The notes beneath the pieces are model-generated. The model searched no databases. It worked only from the letters and a program-made list of their open reading frames with translations, and was not told the DNA's origin. From an uncultured Bacteroidales bacterium (GTDB taxonomy: Bacteria > Bacteroidota > Bacteroidia > Bacteroidales > F082): a stretch of 42,446 bases of DNA. Position numbers and translations under genes: made by a program. Below are positions 18,248 through 30,793 of the stretch, piece after piece (position 1 is the stretch's first letter; each line of letters starts with the position of its first letter). The DNA is taken from the NCBI GenBank assembly GCA_905234455.1, contig CAJOIH010000013.1:1-42446 (forward strand), given 5' to 3'.

Positions 18248-20854
18248 TTATTCTTCCTCAGTGGGAGTTTGAACATCAGGGGTGTCTTGCAAATCCTGTT
18301 CCAAAATTCCGGGGGTCTCCTCCCCTTCCATTGGCTCGACCACAATCGGGTTCCCCTCTTCGTCGTATTGGACCTCTTCTTCCTCGTCCTCTCTCTTCAC
18401 CTTGGTCACGGCGGCGATTTCGTCGTTGCCTCTCAAGTCGATGAGTTTCACGCCCTGGGTGGCACGGCCCATCACACGGAGGGTGTCGGCGCCGATTCTG
18501 ATCAGGATGCCCGACTTATTAATAATAATAAGGTCATCTTCGTCGGTGACGTCCTTGATGGCGATCAGGTCGCCGGTCTTCTCGGTGATATTCAAGGTCT
18601 TGACACCCTTGCCGCCACGGTTGGTGATGCGGTAGTCGTCGATGCCGCTACGTTTGCCGAAGCCCTTCTCGGAGACCACCAGCACGGTCTGTTCGGGATC
18701 GTGGAGGCAGATCATGCCGATGACCTCATCGCTCTCCGAAGCCAAGGTGATGCCTTTCACGCCGGAGGCGTTACGGCCCATCGGGCGAACTGTCTTTTCG
18801 TTAAAACGGACTGCCTTTCCTGAACGAAGTGCCATCAACACCTCGTCCTCGCCGCTGGTCATGTTGGCGGTCAGCAGCTCGTCGCCTTCACGGATGGTGA
18901 TGGCGTTGATGCCGGCCTTGCGCGGACGCGAATAAGCTTCCAGGGTGGTCTTCTTGATGATACCCTTCTTGGTGCAGAGGATCACATAGTGGTTGTTGAT
19001 GAACTCCTCGTCCCTCAAGTCGCGGACATTCAACACGGTAATCACCTTGTTGTCCTTGTCGACGTTCAGCAGGTTCTGGATGGCCCTACCCTTGCTGCTC
19101 TTGCCTTCTTCGGGAATCTCGAAGGCACGCAACCAGTAGCACTTGCCTTGTTCGGTGAAGAACAGCAGGTAGTTGTGGTTGGTGCAGGTGAAGATATGCT
19201 CGATGAAGTCGGTGTCGCGGGTGGACGAGCCTTTGGAGCCCTTGCCTCCCCTACTCTGTCTGCGGTATTCTCTCAGCGGAGTACGCTTGACGTAGCCCAG
19301 GTGGGAGATGGTGACCACCACGGTGTCGTCGGCGATCATGTCCTCGATGCGGAACTCGCCGGCGGCGGGGACGATCTGGGTACGGCGCTCGTCGCCGTAT
19401 TTCTCCTTGATGGCGGTGAGTTCGTCCTTGATGATCTGGAACTGCATGTCGACGTTGTTCAGGACGTCGTTGTAATGACGGATCTTCTCGCGGAGGTCTT
19501 CCAACTCGTCCATAATCTTCTTGATCTCGAGGCCGGCCAGTTGTCCCAGACGGTAGGCCACGATGGCGGATGCCTGCGGGTCGTCGAAGTCGAAGCGTTC
19601 CATGATGGCCTGTTTGGCTTCGGCGGAGCCGCCCTTACAGGCACGGATGGTGGCGATGATCTCGTCGACGATGTCGATGGCGCGTGCCAGGCCTTCGAGG
19701 ATGTGGGCGCGTTCCTCGGCTTTGCGCAGGTCGAACCTGGTGCGGCGGATGACCACCTGGTGGCGGTGCTCCACGAAGTATTCGATGAGCTGCTTGAGGT
19801 TCAAGGTATGCGGGCGGCCGTTGACCAGGGCCACGTTGTTCACGTTGAACGAGCTCTGGAGGGCGGTCATCTGGAACAGCTTGTTGAGCACGACCTCTGC
19901 GTTGGCGTCGCGTTTCAGCTCGTACACGATGCGGATACCCTTGCGGTCCGACTCATCGCGGATATCAGCAATGCCGTCGAGTTTCTTGTCGTTGACGAGG
20001 TCGGCGGTCTTCTTGATCATATCGGCCTTGTTGACCTGATAAGGGATGGAATGGGCGATGATGCGCTCGTGGCCGTTGTGTTCCTCGATGCTGGTCTCGC
20101 CACGCACCACGATGCGTCCCCTACCCGTCTCAAAGGCCTCGCGGACACCCTCGTAGCCGTAGATCACACCTGCGGTCGGGAAGTCTGGGGCTTTGATGTA
20201 TTCCATCAGCTCCTGGACGGTGATGTCGCGGTTGTCGATATAGGCGATGATGCCGTCGACGCATTCGCTGAGGTTATGGGGTGCCATGTTGGTGGCCATA
20301 CCCACGGCGATGCCGTTGGAGCCGTTCACCAGCAGCGTAGGAATCTGGGTGGGCAGCACAGTGGGCTCTTGCAGCGAGTCGTCGAAGTTGTTCTGGAAAT
20401 CGACGGTGTCCTTGTCGAGGTCATCGAGCATCTCCTCGGCGATCTTCTTCAGACGTGCCTCGGTGTAACGCATGGCGGCGGGGCTGTCGCCGTCGACGCT
20501 ACCGAAGTTGCCTTGTCCGTCGACGAGGGGGTAACGCAGCGACCAGCTCTGGGCCATACGCACCATGGCGTCGTACACCGACGAGTCGCCGTGCGGATGG
20601 TACTTACCGAGTACCTCACCGACGATACGGGCTGACTTCTTGTAAGCGCTGTGCGAGCTCACACCCAGTCCCAACATGCCGTACAACACACGGCGGTGGA
20701 CCGGCTTGAAGCCGTCCCTGACATCAGGCAGGGCGCGCGAAATGATTACCGACATCGAATAGTCGATATATGCGGATTTCATCTGGTTCTCAAGGTTAAC
20801 CTTGATGATTTTTTCACCAGACTGAAGTTCTTCGTTCTGATTGTTGTCTTCCAT
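18248..20854 (-). CDS. gyrA: DNA gyrase subunit A
   Basis: I start it at ATG 20854 ([15 protein letters not shown]; 868 residues); the frame extends further but only across the promoter. The breakage-reunion domain has [28 protein letters not shown] and catalytic Tyr130 in AAMRYTE. The positions equal to E. coli Ser83 and Asp87 are Ser91 and Asp95, the quinolone-sensitive state. The C-terminal wheel starts with the GyrA-box-like QSRGGKG, and the protein ends in a long acidic tail. The box marks it as GyrA rather than ParC. gyrB is not in the window. A -7 box lies at 20888-20881. Confidence 0.93.
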   Translation of the reverse strand: MEDNNQNEELQSGEKIIKVNLENQMKSAYIDYSMSVIISRALPDVRDGFKPVHRRVLYGMLGLGVSSHSAYKKSARIVGEVLGKYHPHGDSSVYDAMVRMAQSWSLRYPLVDGQGNFGSVDGDSPAAMRYTEARLKKIAEEMLDDLDKDTVDFQNNFDDSLQEPTVLPTQIPTLLVNGSNGIAVGMATNMAPHNLSECVDGIIAYIDNRDITVQELMEYIKAPDFPTAGVIYGYEGVREAFETGRGRIVVRGETSIEEHNGHERIIAHSIPYQVNKADMIKKTADLVNDKKLDGIADIRDESDRKGIRIVYELKRDANAEVVLNKLFQMTALQSSFNVNNVALVNGRPHTLNLKQLIEYFVEHRHQVVIRRTRFDLRKAEERAHILEGLARAIDIVDEIIATIRACKGGSAEAKQAIMERFDFDDPQASAIVAYRLGQLAGLEIKKIMDELEDLREKIRHYNDVLNNVDMQFQIIKDELTAIKEKYGDERRTQIVPAAGEFRIEDMIADDTVVVTISHLGYVKRTPLREYRRQSRGGKGSKGSSTRDTDFIEHIFTCTNHNYLLFFTEQGKCYWLRAFEIPEEGKSSKGRAIQNLLNVDKDNKVITVLNVRDLRDEEFINNHYVILCTKKGIIKKTTLEAYSRPRKAGINAITIREGDELLTANMTSGEDEVLMALRSGKAVRFNEKTVRPMGRNASGVKGITLASESDEVIGMICLHDPEQTVLVVSEKGFGKRSGIDDYRITNRGGKGVKTLNITEKTGDLIAIKDVTDEDDLIIINKSGILIRIGADTLRVMGRATQGVKLIDLRGNDEIAAVTKVKREDEEEEVQYDEEGNPIVVEPMEGEETPGILEQDLQDTPDVQTPTEEE

Positions 20855-20880
20855 TTTAAGGGCATTTTTCTTAGAGAGCG

Positions 20881-20989
20881 CAAAGGTACAAAAAAATCCT
20901 TTACAGACCACGGGAAACCCAAAAAAACATGAAATTTTGTCAAAAAGGCCTAAAAAACGAGCAAGGAGCGATTTTTGTTCTTATTTTTG
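20881..20989. promoter_or_regulatory. Divergent promoters of gyrA and clpC
   Basis: The minus strand has TACCTTTG (20888-20881) for gyrA; the plus strand has TATTTTTG (20982-20989) for clpC. Both match TAnnTTTG. No clear -33 element is seen at the usual spacing for either. Confidence 0.6.
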
Positions 20990-21026
20990 CATCTAATTTT
21001 AACTCTCAACTCTCAACTTTTAATCT

Positions 21027-23564
21027 ATGGACGCCAAATTTTCTCCCAGAGTACGTGACATTATGTCACTAAGCCACAGCGAGGCCGTACGGCTGGGAAA
21101 TCCCTACATAGGGTTGGAACACCTGTTTCTTGGCATGTTGAAAGAAGGGGGCAGCAGCGCCATCCAGCTGTTGCACAACCTGAACCTCAACATCGAGATC
21201 TTCCAGCAGAAGCTGGAGGCCTCGATCCGAGTGGTCAACGTGTCGAAACCGGTGGGCGACAACCTTCCCCTGACCAAGCAGGCCGAACGCGTGCTGAAAT
21301 ACACCTATATCGTAGCCAAGGAATTCCGTAGCGACATGGTGCGGTCGGAACACCTCATGCTGGCCATCCTGCATGAGCGCAACAACATCATCTCGCAGAA
21401 CCTCGAGTTCGAGGGCGTCACCTACGAGAATTTCCGCGACGAGCTCATCCGTTATAACGCCGAGATGGGCCTCGAGCTGCCCAAGGACGCCACCGATCCC
21501 GACGTGCCGTCGAATATCTTCGGCGACGACGAGGAGGACGACGTGGAAGACGTGAAGCCCAAGCAGGAGAAGCCCAAGGCGAAAGGCAACGGCAAGAGCA
21601 AGACGCCGGTGCTCGACAGCTTCGGGCGCGACCTGACCCGGGCCGCCGAGGAGAACCGCCTCGACCCCATCGTGGGACGTGAACGGGAGCTGGAACGCAT
21701 CGCCCAGATCCTGAGCCGCCGCAAGAAGAACAACCCCATCCTCATCGGTGAGCCCGGCGTGGGCAAGTCGGCCATCGCCGAAGGCCTCGCCATCCGCATC
21801 ACTCAGCATAAAGTGTCGCGCACCCTGCTCAACAAACGCATCGTGATGCTTGACATCGGCAGCGTGGTGGCAGGCACCAAATACCGCGGACAGTTCGAGG
21901 AGCGCATCAAAGCCATCCTCAACGAGCTGGAGAAGAACCCCGACATCATCCTGTTCATCGACGAGATCCATACCCTGGTCGGCGCCGGCAACGCCAACGG
22001 ATCGCTCGACGCCTCCAACATGTTCAAGCCCGCCCTGGCCCGCGGCGAGCTGCAGTGCATCGGATCGACCACCCTCGACGAATACCGTCAGTACATCGAG
22101 AAAGACGGCGCCTTGGAACGCCGTTTCCAGAAAGTGCTGGTCGACCCCACCACCCCCGAGGAGACCATCGAGATCCTCAACAACATCAAAGGCAAATACG
22201 AAGAACACCATAGCGTGAGCTACACGCCCGAAGCTATCGAAGCCTGCGTGAAGATGACCAACCGATACATGTCGGACCGTTATCTGCCCGACAAAGCCAT
22301 CGACGCCCTCGACGAGGCCGGAGCCCGCGTGCATATCCGCAACATCAACGTGCCATCGGAGATCACCGCCCTGGAACACCAGATCGAAGAGCTGAAACAG
22401 CAAAAGAAAAAGGCCATCGCCGAGCAGAAGTTCGAAGACGCCGGCGTGTGCCGCGACCAGGAGGTGAGGCTCACCGAGAAACTCGACAACGCCAAACGTG
22501 CCTGGGACAAGGACAGCCAAACCAACCGCACCCCGGTAACGGAACAGGACGTGGCCGAAGTCATCGCCATGATGACGGGCGTGCCCGTGCAACGCATCGC
22601 ACAAAACGAAGGCTCCCGCCTCATGAACATGGAGAGCGAGCTGGCCGGCACCGTTATCGGACAGGACGACGCCATCAGCAAGGTTACCAAGGCCATCCGC
22701 CGCAACCGCGCAGGACTCAAGGACCCCAACAAGCCCATCGGCTCATTCATCTTCCTCGGTCCCACCGGCGTGGGCAAGACATACCTCGCCAAAGTGCTGG
22801 CCAAATACCTCTTCGACAGCGAAGAGGCACTCATCCGCATCGACATGAGCGAATACATGGAGAAGTTCGCCGTCTCGCGCCTCGTGGGCGCACCCCCAGG
22901 CTATGTGGGCTATGAAGAAGGCGGACAGCTCACCGAAAAAGTCCGTAGGAAGCCCTACTCCATCGTGTTGCTCGACGAGATCGAGAAGGCACACCCCGAC
23001 GTGTTCAACCTGCTCCTGCAAGTGCTCGACGACGGCGTGCTCACCGACAGCCTGGGCCGCAAGGTCGACTTCAAGAACACCATCATCATCATGACCTCGA
23101 ACATCGGCAGCCGCCAGCTGAAGGAGTTCGGACAAGGCGTGGGCTTCGGCACCGAGGCCAAACGCAACTCGGCCAACGAATACTCGCACAGCGTCATCGA
23201 AAACGCCCTCAAACGCACCTTCGCCCCCGAGTTCCTCAACCGTATCGACGACGTGGTGATGTTCAACTCGCTTCAACGCCAGGACATCCACAAGATCATC
23301 GACATCGAGCTGCGCAACATCTTCAAACGCGTGGAAGAGATGGGCTATACCCTGGTACTCAGCGACAAAGCCAAGGACTTCATCGCCGACAAGGGCTGGG
23401 ACGACCAGTTCGGCGCACGTCCTCTGAAACGCGCCATCCAGAAATATGTGGAAGACGTACTGGCCGAAGAACTCATCGCCCACCCCGCCAGTACCGGAAG
23501 CCAGATCCATATCGACCTCGACGAGGAACAACAAGAAATCAAGGTGAACATCGATGCAGTTTGA
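21027..23564 (+). CDS. clpC: ATP-dependent Clp protease ATPase subunit (ClpC)
   Basis: The product has 845 residues. It has an N-terminal Clp repeat domain ([20 protein letters not shown], then a second repeat [20 protein letters not shown]), an acidic then basic linker near 165-195, a first AAA+ module with GEPGVGKS near 242 and LFIDEIH, a coiled-coil middle domain ([18 protein letters not shown]), and a second AAA+ module with GPTGVGKT near 578 and [11 protein letters not shown]. It unfolds proteins and feeds them to ClpP, and contributes to stress quality control. It is the first gene of an overlapping set with cca and miaA. Confidence 0.94.
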   Translation: MDAKFSPRVRDIMSLSHSEAVRLGNPYIGLEHLFLGMLKEGGSSAIQLLHNLNLNIEIFQQKLEASIRVVNVSKPVGDNLPLTKQAERVLKYTYIVAKEFRSDMVRSEHLMLAILHERNNIISQNLEFEGVTYENFRDELIRYNAEMGLELPKDATDPDVPSNIFGDDEEDDVEDVKPKQEKPKAKGNGKSKTPVLDSFGRDLTRAAEENRLDPIVGRERELERIAQILSRRKKNNPILIGEPGVGKSAIAEGLAIRITQHKVSRTLLNKRIVMLDIGSVVAGTKYRGQFEERIKAILNELEKNPDIILFIDEIHTLVGAGNANGSLDASNMFKPALARGELQCIGSTTLDEYRQYIEKDGALERRFQKVLVDPTTPEETIEILNNIKGKYEEHHSVSYTPEAIEACVKMTNRYMSDRYLPDKAIDALDEAGARVHIRNINVPSEITALEHQIEELKQQKKKAIAEQKFEDAGVCRDQEVRLTEKLDNAKRAWDKDSQTNRTPVTEQDVAEVIAMMTGVPVQRIAQNEGSRLMNMESELAGTVIGQDDAISKVTKAIRRNRAGLKDPNKPIGSFIFLGPTGVGKTYLAKVLAKYLFDSEEALIRIDMSEYMEKFAVSRLVGAPPGYVGYEEGGQLTEKVRRKPYSIVLLDEIEKAHPDVFNLLLQVLDDGVLTDSLGRKVDFKNTIIIMTSNIGSRQLKEFGQGVGFGTEAKRNSANEYSHSVIENALKRTFAPEFLNRIDDVVMFNSLQRQDIHKIIDIELRNIFKRVEEMGYTLVLSDKAKDFIADKGWDDQFGARPLKRAIQKYVEDVLAEELIAHPASTGSQIHIDLDEEQQEIKVNIDAV

Positions 23565-25038
23565 CTTCAAGAAACATATCGACACACCGTTGTTCAGACT
23601 GGTATCCACCTGTTGTAAAGAGCTGGGAGTCAGGGGCTACGTCATAGGTGGCTATGTGCGCGACCTGTTGTTGAACAGGCCGTCGAACGACATCGACATC
23701 GTGACCGTGGGCAGTGGCATCGAGCTGGCCAAGAAGGTGGCATCGCACCTGCCGGGACACAAAGAGGCTAAATACTACGGCGCCTTCGGGACCGCCATGA
23801 TCAACTACAAGGGCATGGAGATCGAATTCGTGGGTGCACGCCGCGAGTCGTACGACCGCAATAGCCGCAAGCCCGTCGTGGAAGACGGCACGCTGGAGGA
23901 CGACCAGAACCGGCGCGACTTCACCATCAACGCCATGGCCATCAGCCTCAACGAAGACGACTTCGGGGCCTTCCTCGACCCCTTCGACGGGATGAACGAC
24001 CTCGAGGAACTCACCATCCGGACCCCCTTGGACCCCGACATCACCTATTCCGACGACCCCCTACGCATGATGCGGGCCATCCGGTTCGCCACGCAACTGC
24101 ATTTCTATATCGACCCCGAGTCGTTCCAAGCCATCACCCGCAACGTCGACCGTATCAAGATCGTGTCGAAAGAACGCATCGCCGACGAGCTGAACAAGAT
24201 CATGATGGCCAGACGCCCCTCGACGGGATTCCTGCTCCTCGACGAGTGCGGGCTGCTGAAACACGTGCTGCCCCAACTCACCCTGCTTAAAGGCGTGGAA
24301 GTCATCCACGGCCGGGGACACAAGGACAACTTCTACCATACCCTACAGGTGCTCGACCAAGTGGCCGAGAAGAGCGACAACCTGTGGCTGCGCTGGGCCG
24401 CACTGCTGCACGACATCGCCAAACCCCAGACCAAACGTTGGGAAGACGGCATCGGATGGACCTTCCACGGACATGAGTTCAAAGGCTCCAAGATGGTGCC
24501 CAAGATCTTCGCCCAACTGAAGTTGCCCCTCAACGAGAAGATGAAATACGTGGAGAAGCTCGTGCTGCTCCACCTCCGCCCCATCGTGCTCGCCGAGGAC
24601 CTCGTCACCGACTCAGCCGTCCGCAGGCTGCTGTTCGACGCCGGCGACGACATCGACGACCTGATGCTGCTGTGCCATGCCGACATCACCTCGAAAAACG
24701 AAGAGAAGATCAAGAAATACCACCACAACTTCGAGATCGTGGAGCAAAAGCTCAAGGAGATCGAAGCTAAGGACCACCTCCGCAACTGGCAGCCGCCCAT
24801 CGACGGCATAGCCATCATGGAAGCCTTCGGCATCAGCGAAGGCCGCGAAGTCGGCGTCATCAAAAACGCCATCCGTGAGGCCATCCTCGACGGCATCATC
24901 GGGAACAACTTCGAGGACGCCTACGCGTATATGAAGAAGATCGGAGCAGAACAAGGATTGAAGGTGGTGAAAGAGATTGAGGCGCCCGTGGTCGTCAACA
25001 ACAACGGTCCCGTACCCCAGAAACCCGAAACCCTATGA
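23554..25038 (+). CDS. cca: CCA tRNA nucleotidyltransferase with HD domain
   Basis: The product has 494 residues and starts 11 nt before the clpC stop. The nucleotidyltransferase head carries GGYVRDLLL, the metal-binding NDIDIV pair, and RRDFTINAMA. The RNA-binding neck has DDPLRMMRAIRFA, and the C-terminal HD domain has HTLQVLDQ and LLHDIAKP. The enzyme builds or repairs the 3' CCA of tRNAs. Neither tRNA gene in this window encodes CCA, so such an enzyme is needed. Poly(A) polymerase is the alternative within the family, but HD-bearing members in Bacteroidota are normally CCA enzymes. Confidence 0.9.
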   Translation: MQFDFKKHIDTPLFRLVSTCCKELGVRGYVIGGYVRDLLLNRPSNDIDIVTVGSGIELAKKVASHLPGHKEAKYYGAFGTAMINYKGMEIEFVGARRESYDRNSRKPVVEDGTLEDDQNRRDFTINAMAISLNEDDFGAFLDPFDGMNDLEELTIRTPLDPDITYSDDPLRMMRAIRFATQLHFYIDPESFQAITRNVDRIKIVSKERIADELNKIMMARRPSTGFLLLDECGLLKHVLPQLTLLKGVEVIHGRGHKDNFYHTLQVLDQVAEKSDNLWLRWAALLHDIAKPQTKRWEDGIGWTFHGHEFKGSKMVPKIFAQLKLPLNEKMKYVEKLVLLHLRPIVLAEDLVTDSAVRRLLFDAGDDIDDLMLLCHADITSKNEEKIKKYHHNFEIVEQKLKEIEAKDHLRNWQPPIDGIAIMEAFGISEGREVGVIKNAIREAILDGIIGNNFEDAYAYMKKIGAEQGLKVVKEIEAPVVVNNNGPVPQKPETL

Positions 25039-25952
25039 GCCGACCCACCCTCATCGTCATCGCCGGTCCCACGGCTTCGGGCAAGACCGCCGAAGCCATC
25101 AAGCTCGCCAAGCAGCTAAAGACCGTCATCGTCTCCGCCGACAGCCGCCAGCTTTATAAGGAAATGAGTATCGGCACCGCTGTTCCATCACCTAAAGAAT
25201 TACGTGAAGTAAAGCATTATTTTATTCAGAATATCAGTATATTAAGCAATTACGATGTTGCCGATTATGAGCGCGATGCATTGAAGTTGCTGAACTTGTT
25301 GTTCAAAGAACACGACCAGGTGGTGATGGTTGGCGGATCGGGTTTGTACATCGACGCGGTGTGCAAGGGCATCGACCCCATGCCCGACATCTCCAAGGCC
25401 ACGAGGCAGCGGGTGAGCCGGATGTGGGAAGAAGAAGGACTGGAAGCCTTACAATCCGAAGTACAGCGCCTCGACCCCGAGTACTGGGCCGTGGTCGACC
25501 AACGCAATCCCCGCAGGTTGCAAAGGGCGTTGGAGGTGTGCTACCAGACGGGACAAACCTTCACCTCGTTCCGCACCCAACAGCCGGCGAAACGCGACTT
25601 CAACATCGTGAAATATGCTTTGTTCCGCGAAAAACAGGAACTCTACAACCGCATCAACGAGCGTGTGGAAGTGATGCTGGCGCAAGGCTTGGTCGACGAA
25701 GCCCGAAGCCTGGTACCCTACCGTCGCCGCAATGCGCTCAATACGGTGGGCTACAAGGAACTGTTCGACTATTTTGATGGAAAATGCAACCTCAACGAGG
25801 CCATCGAGCAGATCAAGCTGAACACGCGACACTACGCCAAACGGCAGATGACCTGGCTTCGCAAAGATCAGGAATACAACTGGATCAACCCGTCCATGGG
25901 CGAACGCATCACCTTCCCCATCGTCAACCCCTCGGAAGCCAGACATTCCTGA
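25035..25952 (+). CDS. miaA: tRNA dimethylallyltransferase
   Basis: The product has 305 residues and starts in an ATGA overlap with cca. Motifs are the P-loop GPTASGKT (11-18), SADSRQLYKEMSIGTA with the substrate-contacting Asp and Gln, GGSGLYIDA, and RNPRRLQRALEV. MiaA adds the dimethylallyl group to A37 of tRNAs reading UNN codons. The last 85 nt run into the opposing sugar-kinase gene, so residues from about 279 on (after RKDQ) are encoded by DNA that also encodes the kinase's end. Codons around 25165-25300 are noticeably more AT-rich than the rest of the gene. Confidence 0.93.
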   Translation: MSRPTLIVIAGPTASGKTAEAIKLAKQLKTVIVSADSRQLYKEMSIGTAVPSPKELREVKHYFIQNISILSNYDVADYERDALKLLNLLFKEHDQVVMVGGSGLYIDAVCKGIDPMPDISKATRQRVSRMWEEEGLEALQSEVQRLDPEYWAVVDQRNPRRLQRALEVCYQTGQTFTSFRTQQPAKRDFNIVKYALFREKQELYNRINERVEVMLAQGLVDEARSLVPYRRRNALNTVGYKELFDYFDGKCNLNEAIEQIKLNTRHYAKRQMTWLRKDQEYNWINPSMGERITFPIVNPSEARHS

Positions 25953-26701
25953 AGCAGCCCCTGGAAATGATAGGCCACCGAACCGACGAAGCCAACCGGA
26001 AGCGCACTGCACTCCTCGTAACGCAATAAAAACACTTTGACGAAGTCGGCAAAACAGCCTTTCACAAGGTTCTGAATGAAGGGATGATCCACGTGATCAC
26101 CGGCAAACTTTGTGAATCCAGCCAGATATTTCGAGGCCGCTGGTTGATGGTATACTTTATCAATGAATTCCTTAATATTCAGATGATAAGTATGATCGAA
26201 TTCTAGTTTGAGCTCAGCCGGCATCAGCTCATAGAAATAGGCTCTTGTCAGCTTGCGTCCTATGTAACAGCCACTTCCTTCGTCACCGACCAGATAGCCC
26301 AGCGACACGGCTTGATGGGTGATTTCAGAACCGTCGAAAACACAGGAGTTGGCGCCAGTACCCAAGATGCAGGCGATACCTTTCTGGTGCCCCAACACCG
26401 CATGACAGGTTCCTATAAGGTCATGTGTCACGAAAACTTCGCTGGCTTCCTCAAAACGAACTTTCAGGATTTGCTGCATTTCCTGCCGTGCACTTTCATT
26501 GCCACAGCCGGAGCCGTAATAATAAACGGCATCCACGACGGGAAAATCCATGGGGAGTTCCTTATAGAGGATGTTAATGAAGTCGATGATTTTGCCGTAG
26601 TTGGGATTAAAACCTCTCGTAATGAAACGTTTAACCTCATTCCCATCTCCCAGCAACACCCACTCGATCTTGGTGGAACCCGCATCAACAATGAGTTTCA
26701 T
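25868..26701 (-). CDS. BadF/BcrA-family sugar kinase, N-acetylglucosamine kinase-like
   Basis: The product has 277 residues of the ASKHA fold. The N-terminal phosphate-binding loop is DAGSTKIEW (6-14). The adenosine region has DLIGTCHAVLG and ILGTGANSCVFDG, followed by GYLVGDEGSGCYIGRKL and, at the end, VGFVGSVAYHF and SPMDGLIQLYS. This is the BadF/BadG branch that includes eukaryotic-like NagK and bacterial hexosamine kinases. Phosphorylation of GlcNAc or a related sugar is likely, but the exact substrate is inferred. Its 3' end overlaps miaA by 85 nt tail to tail. The SVAYHF...SPMDGL ending is natural for the family, so the overlap is genuine rather than a misplaced stop. Confidence 0.8.
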   Translation of the reverse strand: MKLIVDAGSTKIEWVLLGDGNEVKRFITRGFNPNYGKIIDFINILYKELPMDFPVVDAVYYYGSGCGNESARQEMQQILKVRFEEASEVFVTHDLIGTCHAVLGHQKGIACILGTGANSCVFDGSEITHQAVSLGYLVGDEGSGCYIGRKLTRAYFYELMPAELKLEFDHTYHLNIKEFIDKVYHQPAASKYLAGFTKFAGDHVDHPFIQNLVKGCFADFVKVFLLRYEECSALPVGFVGSVAYHFQGLLQECLASEGLTMGKVMRSPMDGLIQLYS

Positions 26702-26718
26702 AATGTTGAATTTATTTG

Positions 26719-26776
26719 CAAATATAGAGATAATTCACAAAATCAACCACAACAAACCATTTTTTTAATAGTTTTG
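26719..26776. promoter_or_regulatory. Divergent promoters of the sugar kinase and speA
   Basis: The minus strand has TATATTTG (26726-26719), with a TTG on that strand at 26752-26750 (23-nt gap). The plus strand has TAGTTTTG (26769-26776) for speA. Confidence 0.6.
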
Positions 26777-26805
26777 CACGCGTTTTAAAAACAAGAATTA
26801 TTGAC

Positions 26806-28691
<1,886 letters not shown>

Positions 28692-28695
<4 letters not shown>

Positions 28696-29840
28696 TCCGG
28701 TTTGGAGTCGAAATTGCCCATCACGGGAGCGATTTCGTCACCCGTAGTGGATTCTATGGCAGTGGGTTCGATGCCGCAGGCCTTCAAGATCTTGGCTTTC
28801 ACGTCACAGTTTTGCATCCAGCCGGTAAACTGCTCGGCGCCGGGGCCGTAGGCATAGATCATCACCGGAAGGCAGGTATGGCTGCCGGTGGAATAGTCGA
28901 ACTCCACGTTGGTGTATTTCCCTTGGCGGTCGATCATGGTGAGGCCACCTGTTTCGTGGTCAGCGGTGACTACCACCAGGGTGTTGCCATGGGTCTTGGC
29001 ATAGTCGAGGGCTACCTGAACGGCATTGCTGAAATCGACGGTCTCATTCACCATCCAAGCCGAGTCAGCAGCATGGCAGGCGAAGTCGATCTGCGAGCCT
29101 TCCACCATCAGGAAGAAACCATCCTCGTCTTGCTCCAAGGTCTTCAAGGCGGTCTTCACCCCTTCTGGCAGGAACTCGCCACGCTCGGGATAGTGAGGCA
29201 TGTGGCCCTTATTTGCCAACACCGCATATTTCATGCAGGCGGTATCGATATCGGCCAGGGTGTCGTAGACCTTCCATCCCAGTTCGGTTTCCATCCGCTC
29301 GATGAGGTTGATGCTGTCCTTGCGGTGGTCGAAATACTTACGTCCTCCGCCGATCATCACGTTGAGCTTGTCCGATTCGGCCATCTGCATGGCGATATCC
29401 TCATACATGCTGCGTTTCGGCACCTTGGCATAGAAGTCGGCCGGCGTGGCGTGTCCTGAGTAGCAGGTCACCACGATCCCCGTGCTCTTGCCGTGTTCAG
29501 CCAGGACATCGAGAATGGTTGGCATAGGAAGGGTATCAGGATCCATGCCCACCATACCGTTCTTGGTCTTTTTGTCGCAAGCCAGTGCCGTGCCGCCTGC
29601 CGCCGAGTCGGTGATGTCATTGCTTGCCGAGTGGGTGTCGACGATGCCAGTGTAAGGGAACTGGCAGAACGCCAGATCCTCGCCGGTAGCCAACATGGTG
29701 GCATATACTTGAGGCAGCGCCATGCCATCGCCAATCATATAAATCACATTGACGGCCTTGGGGGCCTCTTCCACTTTCTTTTGAGTACAGCTATACAGTC
29801 CCAGGGCTAGGGCCAGGGAAAACAAGACTATTTTTTTCAT
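28692..29840 (-). CDS. Alkaline phosphatase, lipoprotein
   Basis: The product has 382 residues. MKKIVLFSLALALGLYSC gives a lipobox Cys18. Metal and active-site features are IGDGM (Asp38), TDSAAGGTALAC with nucleophile Ser79, GHATPADF, VEGSQIDFACHA and TADHETGG, the zinc-ligand set of the PhoA family. It is shorter than E. coli PhoA and lacks the crown insertion. It should act outside the cytoplasm to release phosphate from esters. It starts 6 nt after the transketolase C-subunit stop and is probably cotranscribed with it. Confidence 0.9.
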
Positions 29841-29846
29841 TGGATT

Positions 29847-30791
29847 CTATTTGCGTTTAATCACTTTCTTTACTGCTTCCACGATGTCGGGGGTATCGAG
29901 ATGATAGGCTTTCAACAACTCGTCGGGGGTGCCGCTTTGGCCGAACACGTCGTCGACAGCGACCATCTCCATAGGTACGGGGTTGTTGAGGGCCAGCACC
30001 TGTGCGATGCTGTCGCCCAGACCGCCGTTGCGCATGTGCTCTTCGGCAGTGACCACGCAGCGGGTCTTGGCCACCGACTTCAACACGGCTTCCACATCGA
30101 GAGGTTTGATAGTGTGGATGTTGATCAGCTCGGCTTCGATGCCTTGTTCCTTGAGGATTTCTGCGGCTTCCATCGCCTTCCATACAAGGTGTCCGCAGGC
30201 GAAGATGGTGACGTCTTTGCCTTCTTGGATCATCTGGGCCTTCCCGATCTCGAACTTCTGGTCGGCAGGCGTGAAGTTTGGTACTTTGGGACGTCCGAAG
30301 CGCAGGTATACTGGGCCATCGTATTCCGCTGCCGCGATGGTGGCGTTCATGGTCTGGTTGTAGTCGCAAGGCACGATGACCGTCATGTTGGGCAGCATCT
30401 TCATCAGGCCGATATCCTCAAGGATCTGGTGGGTGGCACCGTCTTCGCCGAGGGTCACACCAGCGTGTGAAGCGGCTATCTTGACGTTTTTATTGGAATA
30501 GGCCACGCATTGGCGGATTTGGTCGTAGACACGTCCTGTGGCGAAGGCGGCGAAGGTGCCGGTGAAGGGCACGAATCCGCTGAGGGCCATGCCGGCGGCC
30601 ATATTGGTCATATTGGCTTCGGCGATGCCGGTCTGGAAGAAACGATCCGGGAATTCCTTGGCGAAGTCGCCCATCTTAAGGGAACCGGTGAGGTCGGCGC
30701 AGAAGGCGACGACTTTAGGGTTGTGGCGGCCGGCTTCGAGGAGGCCAGCTCCAAATCCTGATCTAGTATCTTTTTTCTCGTAAGTTTCCAT
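29847..30791 (-). CDS. Transketolase, C-terminal subunit
   Basis: I choose ATG 30791 ([21 protein letters not shown]; 314 residues); a longer frame would read through the upstream gene in another phase. The product holds the transketolase pyrimidine-binding domain ([22 protein letters not shown] with the catalytic Glu, [33 protein letters not shown]) and the C-terminal domain ([14 protein letters not shown]). It works with the N-terminal subunit encoded just upstream to transfer two-carbon units in the pentose phosphate pathway. The upstream stop is separated from this ATG by only 2 nt, so translation is probably coupled. Confidence 0.92.
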   Translation of the reverse strand: METYEKKDTRSGFGAGLLEAGRHNPKVVAFCADLTGSLKMGDFAKEFPDRFFQTGIAEANMTNMAAGMALSGFVPFTGTFAAFATGRVYDQIRQCVAYSNKNVKIAASHAGVTLGEDGATHQILEDIGLMKMLPNMTVIVPCDYNQTMNATIAAAEYDGPVYLRFGRPKVPNFTPADQKFEIGKAQMIQEGKDVTIFACGHLVWKAMEAAEILKEQGIEAELINIHTIKPLDVEAVLKSVAKTRCVVTAEEHMRNGGLGDSIAQVLALNNPVPMEMVAVDDVFGQSGTPDELLKAYHLDTPDIVEAVKKVIKRK

Positions 30792-30793
30792 AA

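Noticed and set aside
18989..20635. 548-codon open frame antisense to gyrA
   Set aside because: Shadow of gyrA with low-complexity V/D/L/G composition and no recognisable fold.
18248..20854. Quinolone-resistance substitutions in gyrA
   Set aside because: The key positions are Ser91 and Asp95, the sensitive state.
21069..22604. 511-codon open frame antisense to clpC
   Set aside because: Shadow of clpC; no signal peptide, motif or promoter.
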